A DNA stretch of 64,000 nucleotides, taken from positions 186,001 to 250,000 of the forward strand of contig NW_020194619.1 of the NCBI RefSeq assembly GCF_002865645.1, in the 5' to 3' direction. The notes under the pieces were generated by a model. That model made no database searches. It saw only the letters and a list, made by a program, of their open reading frames with translations, and had not been told where the DNA came from. The DNA comes from Hyaloscypha bicolor E. Its lineage: Eukaryota; Ascomycota; Leotiomycetes; Helotiales; Hyaloscyphaceae. Within the stretch, counting starts at the first letter, position 1. Each line of letters starts with the position of its first letter. Positions 42,415 to 54,089 of the stretch are shown in pieces. A program made the position numbers and the translations under genes.

Positions 42415-43336
42415 TGTGAGGGGTGCTGGTGGTGAGGAGTTGAGTGGTGGTGAAGGATGTCGTTCGGAAGTGGAGCTTTGCGGCAGAATTTCAAAGGCGG
42501 TCTGCAATGAGCTTGCCGCGCATGTGTTTGGCCGCAGTGGCATGCGGGGGAAAGCAGCACCCACTTTCAATGTCCCAAGTCAAAGCTGGACATTGCAAGT
42601 ATTACCTCTCTGAATATACGCATGCGATATTGTACATCGAAAGTCTACTCCCTGTAAACATCTCGGAAATTCCAGAAAATTGATTCTGGCTCCTCTCCAC
42701 TCTAATCAAATGCTCCTATTTGACTTAGGACATTCAAATTGAGCGCCGCTTTTTTTGTCCACCGGGAGAGTAGGCTGGCGCGCAAGAGGTTGTAATGAGA
42801 TTCGGAGGCTGCTGTCTGTCAAATGGTTATTCGAGGCGCTATACAACATATTGGGTGAAATGTTAGCATTATTGCAAAATTTATTAGGGAATGGTTCATG
42901 AACGAGTGGTGAGAAACATCGCATCACCAACCTTACTATGCAACAACAAGAAGTCACATTTCAGACATTTATGGGGATCTTAGTATCCATTGAGTAATTC
43001 CAAATCAAGCTACTGATTATACAATATGACCCAAGCAAACCATTTTTTTTGTTTATGCGTACCACTGCAAATTCTCCGGCCTAAAAACCATAAACCAAGA
43101 ATCCATAACATGGCAAATGACTACCCGGAACTCGGTATTTCCCAAAAGAAATTTATATAATGTTGCAACCCGATTCGACTTGTGATTGTCCTCGACTTGT
43201 CAGAGGACAGACTTGAGCGACTCTGTAAGCGAATGCCCTCGGGCCTCGCTTAATTTTTAGGTGTAAAGATGACGATGCACTTCCTCTGTATTTCTCTCGA
43301 ATCCGTAATTACCTCAGTAAGATAGGTAATACGAGC
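42415..43336. other. Intergenic region
   Basis: Promoter of the small membrane protein (42415-42700) and 3' flank of the second PLC-X gene. AT-rich around 42830-43180. No gene seen. Confidence 0.5.
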
Positions 43337-44959
43337 TCACCTAAGCATCGCAAATGGGCGACTCTTAATTCTGATTGTCGAAGGAGAAGGAGCAGGAGTG
43401 AGCGTTGGTCGTGGAGGCAATGTGCTTGAAGCCGTCGTAAGGTTTGCAATAGGCTCAATAGTGCCCGTTGAAGATAGCTGCCTTTCTTGAAGTTGTCTCG
43501 CCTTCACCTTCGGATTACTCGAAGCAAAGCGATCATTGATGCCCATACACAACGCCGTGACCTGGCTATTGATATCATCCACCTCGATCAAATTCGGGTA
43601 CGAAGTCTTGCTCATTGCGGGCCACAAAGTTGAGAATAGCTTGCGGTGCGCGAGCACCGCTTGCCCAATGATGCTGTTTTCCTTGTTGGCAATATCGAGG
43701 TTCTTCGCGAGGCCGACAGTGATGGTCCAGGTACTGCGTTGCATCATGGATTGGCTTGCAACGCGCATGCTGTGCAGCTTAGAAACTTGGTCGGTGGCCA
43801 GGTGGTCCGGGTTATCAGTGTCGGAGTAGGAGCCTTCGAAAGGGAGACGGTAATCTTGGACGAAGGCCGAAAGTGGGATGACTTTGTACTCGCTGATTGT
43901 TTGGCGTGGGAGGGGGGCGTGACCAGGAATTCGGACTAAGACAGCGGATTTGGAGCCAGGTTGGATGAAGGTCGAGAGGGGGACAGAGGTGTAGTCCTGA
44001 GGGGGGTTGCCCACCGTCCAGAGGTCGTTGATCTCGGCGAATGCTTCATACAAATACTCCCACTTTTCTACTGAGAGTTTCCACTCGGTTGTCCAGTACT
44101 TAACGTCACCCATTTCGTGGCTCAAGTCGAGGATAATGAGCTCGCCCTCATGTTTGGATGTGAAGCTATTGATATCAGCAACAATGTCCGCGATCTTACG
44201 ACCCTTGGCGCCGACAACATCAGCACCGATCAGTTTCAGAAACCAGTTATTCGTAGTTTCGCTGAAATGTCCGGTGTGGAAGCCGCCATTTGAATGAACT
44301 GGTCGAATGTCGAACCACCTCGCGCCGTCTATCAGTTGCCCGCCTATGGGTTTCGACTGCGTTTGCGTATTGTGTTTTATCCCGCCCCAACCTTGGGTGA
44401 CCTCGGACATCCCAGCGTCGTGGCTAGCGGGAAGTGAAATCTCTCTCAATGTCTTTGGTCCGATCGCCGAAAGGGTAGCCTGCATCCAACCGGGTGGAGG
44501 ATTGGACGAGACATATGGTTTAGTTCCATCTCCGGAGAGGATGAAAGACACACCTCCATCATGCTCAAAGCCAAGGTGGATGAGCGAGTTTTCCGGATTG
44601 TTAAGAGAAGAGAGATTGTCTAGATATTGAATCTGGAGATCCTTCCCTGCCGATTGTGTTGCCTTCAGTTGGAAGGCTTCTTTTCTAGGGCTTCCCACTA
44701 GTTCGTAGGTTGCCTCTGCTGCACAATCACCGATGTCTCCTCGATGGTACCACCACTCAAGGTACTGCTCGTGGCTCTCCCCGGCTGGGATGAGTGCTGC
44801 CGGCTGCCAGTCCATCTGATAAGAGTGGGAGTATGTTAATTTCCAGTCGTACGGCGACGCATTGATGAGGGTCACATAGCCACCAGGACCAGCTGCCACC
44901 AAGGGCAGGAGGGTACTGACACCGAGGAGAAGAAAACCAACTTCGTTTCGGAAATGCAT
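43337..44959 (-). CDS. Secreted PLC-X-domain phosphodiesterase-like protein
   Basis: A single-exon 540-residue protein on the minus strand. Signal peptide MHFRNEVGFLLLGVSTLLPL-VAAGP. It has an N-terminal beta-rich domain (GGYVTLINASPYDWKLTYSH) and then the PLC-X barrel: ISLPASHDAGMSEVT with the first catalytic-type His near residue 178, GARWFDIRPVHSNGGFHTGH with the second near 226, GELIILDLSHEM, and SAVLVRIPGH. A long C-terminal part ends in a Thr/Pro-rich tail (LPPRPTLTPAPSPS) without a GPI-type hydrophobic end. It differs from the GPI-anchored PLC-X protein in architecture, so it is not a recent duplicate. The ATG at 44959 begins the signal peptide; the frame extends upstream without ATG support. 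Confidence 0.88.
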   Translation of the reverse strand: MHFRNEVGFLLLGVSTLLPLVAAGPGGYVTLINASPYDWKLTYSHSYQMDWQPAALIPAGESHEQYLEWWYHRGDIGDCAAEATYELVGSPRKEAFQLKATQSAGKDLQIQYLDNLSSLNNPENSLIHLGFEHDGGVSFILSGDGTKPYVSSNPPPGWMQATLSAIGPKTLREISLPASHDAGMSEVTQGWGGIKHNTQTQSKPIGGQLIDGARWFDIRPVHSNGGFHTGHFSETTNNWFLKLIGADVVGAKGRKIADIVADINSFTSKHEGELIILDLSHEMGDVKYWTTEWKLSVEKWEYLYEAFAEINDLWTVGNPPQDYTSVPLSTFIQPGSKSAVLVRIPGHAPLPRQTISEYKVIPLSAFVQDYRLPFEGSYSDTDNPDHLATDQVSKLHSMRVASQSMMQRSTWTITVGLAKNLDIANKENSIIGQAVLAHRKLFSTLWPAMSKTSYPNLIEVDDINSQVTALCMGINDRFASSNPKVKARQLQERQLSSTGTIEPIANLTTASSTLPPRPTLTPAPSPSTIRIKSRPFAMLR

Positions 44960-47900
44960 GATGTAATACAATTCCTCAGGAATCGAATATGGCGAAGTAC
45001 TTTGGGAAGAATGTCTTGGCGTCCGTGAGGGGTTGCTTGATTGATGAAGTAGGTAGGGAGAACAAAGATATTGTGCTTGAAGATAAAGAGTTCGCGAAAA
45101 CAATAGACTGATCGTGGTTGAAATTCTTTGTAGTGAGAAAGAAATTTAGTGAGAACAAAGTACCTATTGAAATTGAGAGGGGCAGTCAGGAAAAGAATTG
45201 GACGAAGTAATCTTACCAACCTGGCCAGTCCGTTTTGATACAACAAGATACTATGACGAAGCCCAAGGCAAAAAAGTCGGCCTAGTCAGTCAGTTTTGAA
45301 AGAACAATATACTAAGAATAATTCTGGACCAACAAGCTAAAGCGGGGAAGAGCCTTAAACCAAACTGAATCGAAAGGTTGTAGTCGACTTGCAGTTAGAC
45401 TGCAGATATAAAAACCAGATATAAAAACCACCTGAAAGCGCTTTGGCTTTCCATTGCAGAATGATCATAGTCATGCAAGAGCAAGTCGAGTCCTCGTCCA
45501 TACCAAATTCCCAAGACGCATTTCGAATTTCCTATCGCTTAAAATTGTAAAGCTACGAACTCGACGTGCAGCGTTCTGGTTCATATTCAAATCTGGTACG
45601 CTGCTGCATTGGCCGGCACAACCAAGATCTTCTCAAAATGGCTTCAATCTTTTGAGCCAAGATTCTATTTTCTAGCCTTATTAGAAGAGTTATACCATTT
45701 TAAACTAGTATTATGCTGTCCTAGGTGGGCAAATCCTTGAAGACTGTAATTTGGGGCTGGCGCCGTGTACGAAGGCGGCGAGCATTAAAATCCGTTCAAC
45801 TCGCTAAGCGAGGATTTGGGAAGTCAAGGGGCTGCACGGTTATAAATGTCTCGCAACTTCTCCCCAAATTTAATCGTTATAAAAATCTTGCAAAAGATTA
45901 ATGTGCTATTTTTGTATTATATATAACACTCTTATAGAAAATTTTGGGTGTTGCTTTGGGGATTAATGCGACTTTCCGCACAAGGCAATTTTAGTGTTCT
46001 TGCGCTCACTCTGCAAATGGACGATTTTCAATGCCCGTCACCTTCGTGGTTCAGAAATGAAGTCATTGAGGGAAACCCCAAAGAGATCAAAAACTCTTTC
46101 ACCAGAAGAATACCACTGCGATATCCAACGACAAAGGCAGTTTTAGTTACATGAACCGCAAAGAACTCATTTTTGTCAAGTCCAGGAAACGGTTGATGCC
46201 ATAAATCACGTGACTGAGACGACACCTGCCAGAAACCTCCATTTGTCGTGGGCAGGGAAGGTACAAGTTAAAGACAATGTTGGACGATCAACTGAGTAAA
46301 TCCGTTTTCAAGTCACACTCAATATCTTGAACTCCTGACTCGGACCTGCTACTCGGGAAGGCACTGGCCTCTAATTTTGACTTTTGACTAAGAAGCAAAA
46401 CAATGCAGTTTTAACTTCAGCCGATAAGCAACCTTAAACCGAGAAAGGAGCGGTTCCCGGATGTCGAGTCATTTCAGTCCGCTGTATGACCTATTTTTGG
46501 AGCCTTTCTGAATCGTGCCTGATGTTTTCATCCACAGGGCCTTCGGACCTTCCCTCTGAGAACATATTGCTTTGTGATCATTTAATTTAATTTGACTTTA
46601 ATCGCCCCAATCCCTCCCCGGGAGGCAAAGTCGTTCCACTTGCTTGCCAGGTTCTGGGTCTAATTAATCTCATGATTCAACTTGATTCTCGATTTGTCAA
46701 GTCAGGCAAGAGGACGGTGGTTCTCTTGGCATTATCAAAACCGAAAGATACTTCCCGCACAAGCTCCTTTATGAGGATTTTCAAACGCATCCTTGATCGG
46801 TGGCGGGCTCTCTTGATATTCAGCTCCGAGTGATTTGCAACATCGGTAGCCTTGGACTCGCATAATATTCGGTGTGCTCAATGCCGGGTTGCATCCCTCT
46901 AGCTGCGGATGAACGAGGTCAACCTATCTGACCGAGGACTGCTGCCTGGGTCGGTATGAAGATAGTTCATCGCCGGCGATCTGAGACGCACATCGGGCGG
47001 AAATTGATACAGCATACCCGAGGTTTCCGTCTTGCTGGTCAAACAAACAACTGAGCATTTGGATGCTTGGACGCGGAGGTATGTCGATTTTGGGAATAGG
47101 TGTAGCTTATTGGTCATACATAGCGGAGCATCGGAGAATTACTTGGGAGAGCATCGCCGGGAAGCCTTTTAAAGAACCGCTATAACAACTACTTCTAGAA
47201 TACTTCTTTCGAGGCAATAATCGCCAGACATTGGACGCCGATGACAAAATTTCCCGAAAAGTGGTCTGGTGGAGAAGTGGCAGGATGGAAGTTTCTTTTC
47301 CTTGAAGAACTTCGTGTTGTCCCAGAAAGATGATGGGAGGTGGGGTACAGCAAAGCAAAGATATGGAGGCTTGTGGCGCATGTAGATCCTAAATTCCCCG
47401 GACATTCGAGGCCTTGATGGTCGCAGCAAAGGTCCACGATATTGCAGGTGTGCAGGCTACAGTAGAGAAGTAGGCAAGGGATCGTAGCGTCAGACAAGCG
47501 CGGCGCGGGTGCGGACGAATGCGGCAGAAGAACAGTTGTGCTTGGATCGCAGGTTTCGAACTTGGGCACGCCGTAGGCCAGTAGTCGATCTCACGAGGTG
47601 GAGCACACTGTATGTGGAAGCTGAATTATGCTAAACAGAGGCATTCCCGGCATGCTGGATCGCGGCTAAAGACAAGATTGGAGGGACGTCTGGGATAATT
47701 GAGCCGCGAAGAGAGAGACTTCGGAGGCCAGACACCCACTGCCGACCAGCCCGCTGCCAAAGAATTGAGCTTCAGCCTCCAGCTTTTGCAAAGTCAGAGG
47801 GATTGCATGACAGCCGCGGAAGATGCGTGTCGGAACTCTGTTTAGTGGAGGAGGAGGAGGCGGCGTGGATGTTTGTGGATGGTGGATCTTGCCGAGGAGA

Positions 47901-48964
47901 GTCCGTCTGAACACTGACTTATGTCCTTGCAGCGGCGCACACTAGCCACAGCGAGTGAAGCGCGACGGCTGCAGACAGTGGACCGTGAAAGACAGCGGCC
48001 TCCGGGCCTGCAGGTGCTGCTGATGCCCCTAACCAGTGGGTTGGGCTCCTCCTTCAGCCTGATCTGCATTGACTTCAGGCGCCTTGAGATGCGATTTGGC
48101 GCCTGGTACGGGGCCTCCGCTGCCTGCAGTAGCGCTCCAAAGGCTTGGCTTGGCCAGCCTCGCTAGCGGGCCACCTCCTGACGTCCCTTATTCATGCTCT
48201 GTCGATGTCGATGTCGAGGGACAACACTGTGCCGATAACTTCGTTTGGATCGGGGACGGATACGGGCCTGAGCGCTGACGTCCCGAAGACCACTTTTGCA
48301 GTTGACTCTGATACTGCCCCCCCTTCTTGGCCAGGCTATCGCCGAAGCCATCACCCAGGTATGGTAGCTGCCCCATATGCTCGACCCCTGACTTTCCCAT
48401 AACGCCCACTCAGAAAGCAGCAGCTTCCACAGAGCGTTTGATCCTAAGTGCAGCGTTGCATCTGTTTGCTCCACACTTCAGGAAGGTCGTGCGTCGTCGC
48501 CCTATTCCCGAAGTCTCAAGGCCCCTTCCCGGCGCGGCTATCGTCATCGAGCGAGGCCACTGTTGCCACTTAGACACGGGTGCATACAACCCAGTAGTTA
48601 GCTGACCCGGTAAGTCTGGGCTTTTCTCCGTTGTCTGTGGGTTCGTGTGGCGATCTTTCATCTCTTGCGAAGAAAGAAACAAATATGAGGCGTTCCTCCC
48701 AGGTGCAGTTATATTATCTGCTGCAGCCGTCTCGTCCAGGGCACACAACCACCATTCAGCTCGGCCTTTGCCATCCCTTCCCTGCTCGTCTGCTGCTTAT
48801 TATTCCTTACTCGGTCATATATTGACCGCTTCTTTAAATACCCCTTCCCGGCAATGCATTTCAACTATATTTCAGACCTTCCCGTTTCGATTCCCTTGAA
48901 CTTTAACGATATCAACACTATATTCATCCCTAGTCACTCTACTTTATCCTTATCTTCAATAAGT
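44960..48964. other. Gene-poor stretch
   Basis: 4 kb without a gene I can support. Frames are short, overlapping and featureless. AT-rich around 45400-45930. A CACGTG site sits near 46207. The part just upstream of 48965 is C/T-rich, as in fungal leaders. Confidence 0.45.
45404..45429 (+). repeat. Two tandem copies of a 13-base unit
   Basis: AGATATAAAAACC occurs twice head to tail. It contains a TATAAA-like core, but no gene starts nearby on the plus strand. Confidence 0.6.
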
Positions 48965-49267
48965 ATGGGTGTCAGCAATAGGGGTACAAGAACGCAGCCA
49001 TCCCCGGCGATCACCACTGTTGCACAAGCACTTGAAATTGCGAGGGACAGCCCTGAGGGCGCGCGAGATCCCACAGTTATAAGCCTTCTAGAAACCGCAC
49101 TGACGGACATATGGAAGAAGATTGAGGCCCGCCCAACGTCCTATGTGATGACACGAGACGAATTCGCTGTATTCAATTATTTCCAGGACCGGTTTGTAGG
49201 GCAGCAATTGGCCGCCGCAGCGCGAAAACGATATTGGGATGATCTGGAACTTCAAAACGGACAGTAA
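48965..49267 (+). CDS. Small conserved-looking protein of unknown function
   Basis: A single-exon protein of 100 residues beginning MGVSNRGTRTQPSPAITTVA. Two helical blocks follow a disordered N terminus: TVISLLETALTDIWKKIEAR, and a Tyr/Phe-rich block YVMTRDEFAVFNYFQDRFVG ending ARKRYWDDLE. Composition is clearly protein-like and I have the impression of a widespread small ascomycete protein, but I cannot name it. No signal or membrane segment. The upstream in-frame ATG at 48854 would add 37 hydrophobic/low-complexity residues; the inner ATG is preferred. It lies 98 bases upstream of the PNGase A-like gene on the same strand. Confidence 0.65.
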   Translation: MGVSNRGTRTQPSPAITTVAQALEIARDSPEGARDPTVISLLETALTDIWKKIEARPTSYVMTRDEFAVFNYFQDRFVGQQLAAAARKRYWDDLELQNGQ

Positions 49268-49365
49268 CCCTGTGCAAGTACTTGGAAAGTAATCGCAGCA
49301 CGAGCTGCGCCAGTGTCTCTGTTCATCTCGAACACTACAAGCAATAACGCCTCAGGATTCCCACG

Positions 49366-51624
49366 ATGCCTCCACCAAACGACCACAAGTTTGACGAATC
49401 TAAATTCTTGGACGTTGAAGACGTCGAGGACGTAACAACCGCTGGCTCCATGGATATGGGAGCGGAAAAGGAACGGCTTCTAACTACTACAGAGAAGAGG
49501 CCAGCTTCTTATCGAAGATACTTTGCTTGTGATTGCATTTCTAAGATCTTGTTTACTGTCGTTGCGGCGTTGTGTATTGCTCTGGTCTGGATGCTCCACG
49601 ATTACTTGCCATCCAAAAGTCCACCGCACAAAAATCTGGTGTCTTCAACTTTTCGTCTTGTCAAAGATGCAGTCTCAACTTCGACTTCGGGCGTCACCGT
49701 GGATTTCCAAGTCTACCAACCAGTATATACTCCCTCTGGAGCAACAGCCGAGACCACTCAGGCCAATGGATCAGAAAATACCACAGTAGTTGCTCAAACG
49801 AATGCCACCAGTTTCTGTCAAGTTCTATTGATGCAGCACACCTTTGCGTTCAGCTATGGGCTCCCATTTGTTGGTTAGTGGTGCCATATTGTTTATTTGA
49901 CCTGCCTGACATTATTGATAGGAGCCTACACACCACCTAAATGCAAGTTCAACAGGGTCACAATGAATTTTACAGTAACCTCCAAAGGTCGTCAATTTGA
50001 CAGATTGGCGTTGATGTATTTCAATGACACTGAAGTGTGGCGTACTTCCACCGCTGAACCAACAGCTAGTGGTATCCGCTGGGAATACATCAAGGACATG
50101 ACCGAGTTCATGTACTTCTGGGAATCACCCCAGAAGTTGATTTTTGACCTTGGAAATCTCATTGACGCCACTTATACTGGCGCTTTTAACACCACACTGA
50201 CAGCCACATTTTTCACTGCTCAAGAGACAGTCGACACTGCGGATCTGATTCTTCCGATCTCAGCAAGGCAAGGCTCCGTAAACGCAGCAAGTGTCTTCGT
50301 GTTGCCAAGCCTCAATGCAAGCAATACTATAAGCTTTCCCCGGAATGCCAACCGTGCAGTCTTCGCAGTATCTGCTTGCGGACAATCTACGGAGGAATTC
50401 TGGTGGAGCAATGTCTTGCAATCGAATACCAACACGTTCGTTCCCTACGATGGCACTCTTTACGGCTACTCTCCGTTCCGTGAAGTGCAGGTATTGATCG
50501 ATGGACAACTTGCTGGAGTACAATGGCCATTCCCAGTCATTTTCACTGGTGGAGTAGTGCCTGGATTGTGGCGACCCATTGTCGGTATCGATGCTTTCGA
50601 CCTGAGAGAACACGAGATTGACATCACGCCCTGGCTCCCGCTTCTCTCTGATGGAAAGCAACACACTTTTGAGATCCGAGTAGCAGGTATCATTGACGAT
50701 GGAAAGAGGAGTGGCTATCTCACACCAACCGTCGGCAGCAGCTGGTACGTCACGGGAAAGATCTTCCTTTGGCTCGACGGAGAGCACTCCATCACCACGG
50801 GATACAAACCCAACGTTTACGAACCAGCGCCCCTGATCAGCCTCTCCCAGTCCTACACGCAGAACGCCACCGGTGCCAACCAGACTCTCACTTACACAAC
50901 CAACGTGAACCGGTACCTTTCTATCTCATCTTACGTCCAAACTCAACACGGTCCACCTCGCCTCGTCTCCTGGACGCAAAACCTCACCGTGACAAATTGG
51001 GGCCAATACACAGACGCCGGCGCCGTGCAAACGAACCAGCAAAACACCATGGGCGTTGACCAATCCCAAGGAGGGACCTTCTACAAGGCCTCCTATTCAT
51101 ACCCCTTGTGGGCTAACTCGAGCTACTTCGTGGAACCCAGCGGCAACTTCACCCTTCAAGCAACGCTCATTCGTGGTCTAAATCTAGACGTTCAAGGCAC
51201 GCCTGTCTTCCCCACCGGTCTGCAGCCTTTCCAGCATATCGACCGCGGCGCCCCGCTCGTCTCGGGCTTCTCGGGCACCTCGCTCAGAACGATGCAAAAT
51301 GGCTCTGCGTACTACTTTGCCAGCCCGAGCGCGAATGTCAGTTTTACGTACGGAAGCACCGCCCAGGACTTCACCTTCAGCGGGATCGATACCAGCAACG
51401 TCGTCACAGATACTGAGCTGTATTATAGGAGTGTGGAAGCTGTGAACGGGACGATTGTGAGGGATAAGGAGAATGTTGTGGGTATGGAGATTGGGAATTA
51501 CGGATATCCGCTTTATGCGGTGCCGTATGGGATGTTGGTGCAAGGAGTTACGACTCCAAAGGTGGCTCTGGGGAGAGGTCCTGGGAATCCAAAGCAGCAA
51601 CTTATCCAGGGGGAGGGAAGTTGA
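49366..51624 (+). CDS. PNGase A-like peptide N-glycoamidase, membrane-anchored
   Basis: Two exons (49366-49873, 49922-51624) around a 48-base intron (49874-49921). 736 residues. A cytosolic N terminus of about 60 residues is followed by one membrane segment (ILFTVVAALCIALVWML), giving type II topology. The lumenal domain matches the peptide-N4-(N-acetyl-beta-glucosaminyl)asparagine amidase A family: VTMNFTVTSKGRQFDRLALM, FNDTEVWRTSTAEP, GIRWEYIKDMTEFMYFW, GVVPGLWRPIVGIDAFDLRE, IDITPWLPLL. Plant and fungal members remove N-glycans from glycoproteins; catalysis here is by family inference. There are many N-glycosylation sequons. The coding strand flips from C-rich to G-rich near 51420, about 200 bases before the stop. 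Confidence 0.9.
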
Positions 51625-52212
51625 TGGGTGTAACGAATACATAGAAGGCTTGTTAATTTTCTTGTCATTCTCTAGAACCATGTAAAGAGATATTTGGTGG
51701 GGTAGCATGTGGAGGGAAACATGTATATTCATTTCAGCAGAGAGTATCCTCTGATATAGATTTATCATCCGTACATAATTGAAGGGGAAATGAGAAGACT
51801 ACAAGGACACCGAAACTTTGGACGTTTTGCGTAAGGGCTTTCCAATGTAGAATGTGCGTGCAGTAATGTCTTTCTGGGGTAATGGGCTTGGGACATGGGC
51901 AAAAAGATTCTAGGAACGAATAGTCTTCCCTTGACATCCCACAGGCGGAGACTCCTCCAAAATATGCCCGTTCAGACAAAATGATCGATTTGAAGGAAGA
52001 TAGTGCACAACCGAGCATCGGGCCATATCAACTCCCGTCACTATCAGCACTTCGCGAAACAAGCACCCTTTCGTAGGCAATGACCAATGTTCTTATTCCA
52101 CGATCATTTCGAAAATGCTAGACCCTTATCTGACGAGCCATGCACCCTGCAAATGTAACACCATTCCCGTGTGCCCCCAAATCTCAATCCATCTGCCCCA
52201 TGCCGTTGTCCT
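51625..52212. other. Convergent intergenic region
   Basis: 588 bases between the 3' ends of the PNGase A-like gene and the ribosomal protein gene. No gene seen. Confidence 0.55.
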
Positions 52213-52757
52213 CTACGATCTAGGCTTCTCCTTCTTCTCCTTCCACAGCGCAGACAGACCAACACCAGAGACCTTGACGACCTTGAATCGAACACCGGGG
52301 ATATCACCCTTCGCCTTGCCCTTACGACCGAATCCAGCGAGCAGGACCTCGTCGTTCTCGTCTACGAAGTTGAGACAACCATCGTTGGGAACTATATCTC
52401 ATCAGCCATTGTCCTCATCCATCCCCATTTCATCCTCAGCTCCCAAAATTCCCAATCCATTCTTAATATCCTGGGAAAAATTTTGTGCCCAAACTCACCG
52501 AAAGCAGTAACCTTCTTTCCATTCTTAATCAATTGCACACGCACACACTTCCGAATCGCAGAATTGGGCTGCTTGGCCTCGACACCGACCTTCTCAAGAA
52601 CTATTCCCTTGGCGTGAGATGAGCCTCCGAAGGGTGAAGACTTGAATGCCGTTCCCAGCGCCCGCTTCTTGTACGAGAGATCGGCCCAGCGCTGCTCGCG
52701 ACGGTGGTTTTGCAGCTTGCGGGCGGCGTTGAGTCCACGGGGCTTTCCTTTACCCAT
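52213..52757 (-). CDS. rps23: 40S ribosomal protein uS12 (Rps23)
   Basis: Two exons on the minus strand (52757-52499, 52391-52213) with intron 52392-52498 (GTGAGT...ATATAG). 145 residues, the standard length for eukaryotic uS12. It begins [20 protein letters not shown], carries the decoding-centre loop [18 protein letters not shown], and ends [14 protein letters not shown]. uS12 sits at the interface of the small subunit and monitors codon-anticodon pairing. The intron interrupts [13 protein letters not shown], joining in frame. An in-frame ATG four codons upstream of the chosen start is ignored because all family members start MGKG. Confidence 0.97.
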
Positions 52758-53043
52758 GATTGCTGCCAAATGTCACGTTAGAGAGGATATTTGGATGGAA
52801 TTGAGGGGCGAGGGGGCGGCATACCGGTTTATGGCGATATGGGTGCTGAAAGGTTTGAAGTTGGCGTTGTCGTCGAGGTGGGAGAAATCGGCACGAATTT
52901 TGGAGTTTCCTCCAAGTGGTGCGGGCTTAAGCGAGGACATCACATGACACCGGAATTTCGTTTCGCCGATGGAGGTTAAGAAGCCTATCGTGAAGTCAAT
53001 GCATTTCGCATTTCGCGTCTCCCTGTAAGAAAGCCATGTTATC
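52758..53043. promoter_or_regulatory. Short divergent promoter, rps23 / coiled-coil gene
   Basis: Only 286 bases separate the start codons of rps23 (minus) and the coiled-coil gene (plus), so the two probably share promoter elements. Plus strand G-rich on the rps23 side, making the rps23 leader C/T-rich. No specific box was assigned. Confidence 0.55.
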
Positions 53044-53883
53044 ATGTCTTCCTCGCCGAAAACAAAAGCCAAACAACTTCGCGAGCCGCCGCCGTCCCTA
53101 TTCCTCGGTCCTCCCTCTCAAAATGCCTCTCACGTCTCCCTCCCAGGCGTAGTTCCGGCTCCCCCTCCTCCTAACCCCTCCAACCTAAACCCCACAAGAG
53201 CACCTCTCATCCGCCAACGCTCCCAGCGTCTAGCCCAGCGCGATGGCCCTGCAGATGCAGCTCCCGGATCCTCTCTTCCCAGAACCGCACTCCCCCGACA
53301 GCAGCAGGATTCAGAAGGGAAGAAGCAAGCCGATAGAACGGATGCGTTGTGGGCGGAGATGCAGAGCACACTGGAGGAGGTGGAGCTCAGTGCTGTGAAT
53401 GGGACGCATGTGTTTGGTCCGGATCATGGGAAGGCGTTGGAGGGGCTACGGGCTGCGCAGATTGAATTGGCGCAGGCCTGGGCGAGGAGTGAGGCGGATG
53501 ATGCGGTTGAGAATGCGGATAAGGAGAGCAAAGGGTTGAGTGTGGAGAAGGCGATGCCATTGGGGAGTGAGGGTGGGAAGAGCGTCTTGGATACGGTGGG
53601 GAGTACGGTTCCTAGTGGGAGCGGGAGGCCGGGGAGTAGCGGTGCTCCTGTTGGAGTGGCTGAGAGACTTGGGAGTGAGCTGGAGAAGGAGACAGAGGCT
53701 GATATTATTCTGGCCAGGAAAAGGAGAGAAGCTAATGATAGGTATTTCCAGAGGGTTAATGAGGGGGTGTTGGATGTCGTTGCCAAGTTGGAGGAAGTAG
53801 CTAATGCTATGAAGGCAGTGGAGCAAGAGAGCAGGGATATCTGGGGAGAGAACGAGAGTGCCAGGACGAGCCTTCATGAGTGA
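53044..53883 (+). CDS. Coiled-coil protein of unknown function
   Basis: A single-exon 279-residue protein. A Pro/Ser-rich basic N terminus (about residues 1-95) is followed by a helix with the pattern LWAEMQSTLEEVELSAVNGT and a second helix LEGLRAAQIELAQAWARSEA. Then comes a Gly/Ser linker and a C-terminal coiled coil (EADIILARKRREANDRYFQR, VVAKLEEVANAMKAVEQESR). This helix-linker-helix plan fits a small scaffold or tether subunit; I do not recognise the family. The coding strand is C-rich to about 53330 and strongly G-rich afterwards. Confidence 0.75.
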   Translation: MSSSPKTKAKQLREPPPSLFLGPPSQNASHVSLPGVVPAPPPPNPSNLNPTRAPLIRQRSQRLAQRDGPADAAPGSSLPRTALPRQQQDSEGKKQADRTDALWAEMQSTLEEVELSAVNGTHVFGPDHGKALEGLRAAQIELAQAWARSEADDAVENADKESKGLSVEKAMPLGSEGGKSVLDTVGSTVPSGSGRPGSSGAPVGVAERLGSELEKETEADIILARKRREANDRYFQRVNEGVLDVVAKLEEVANAMKAVEQESRDIWGENESARTSLHE

Positions 53884-54089
53884 GATCTCATTTGCATTCA
53901 GCATTGCGTTGGCGTTCAGCGATTGATACCAAAAGATTTGATGTTTTTGATGTTTTATATGTGCATTAAGTGCGCACTTCTTAATGCATTCCGTATCAGT
54001 ACGCCCTTCCGTGCTCTTGCTTCACCGTTTGCCTTGTAAAGTGTGGTATAAAATTCCAATGCCCTGAACTCCCGCTCGAAATCATTTCC

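Noticed and set aside
51184..51768. 194-codon minus-strand open frame
   Set aside because: Antisense shadow of the PNGase A-like exon.
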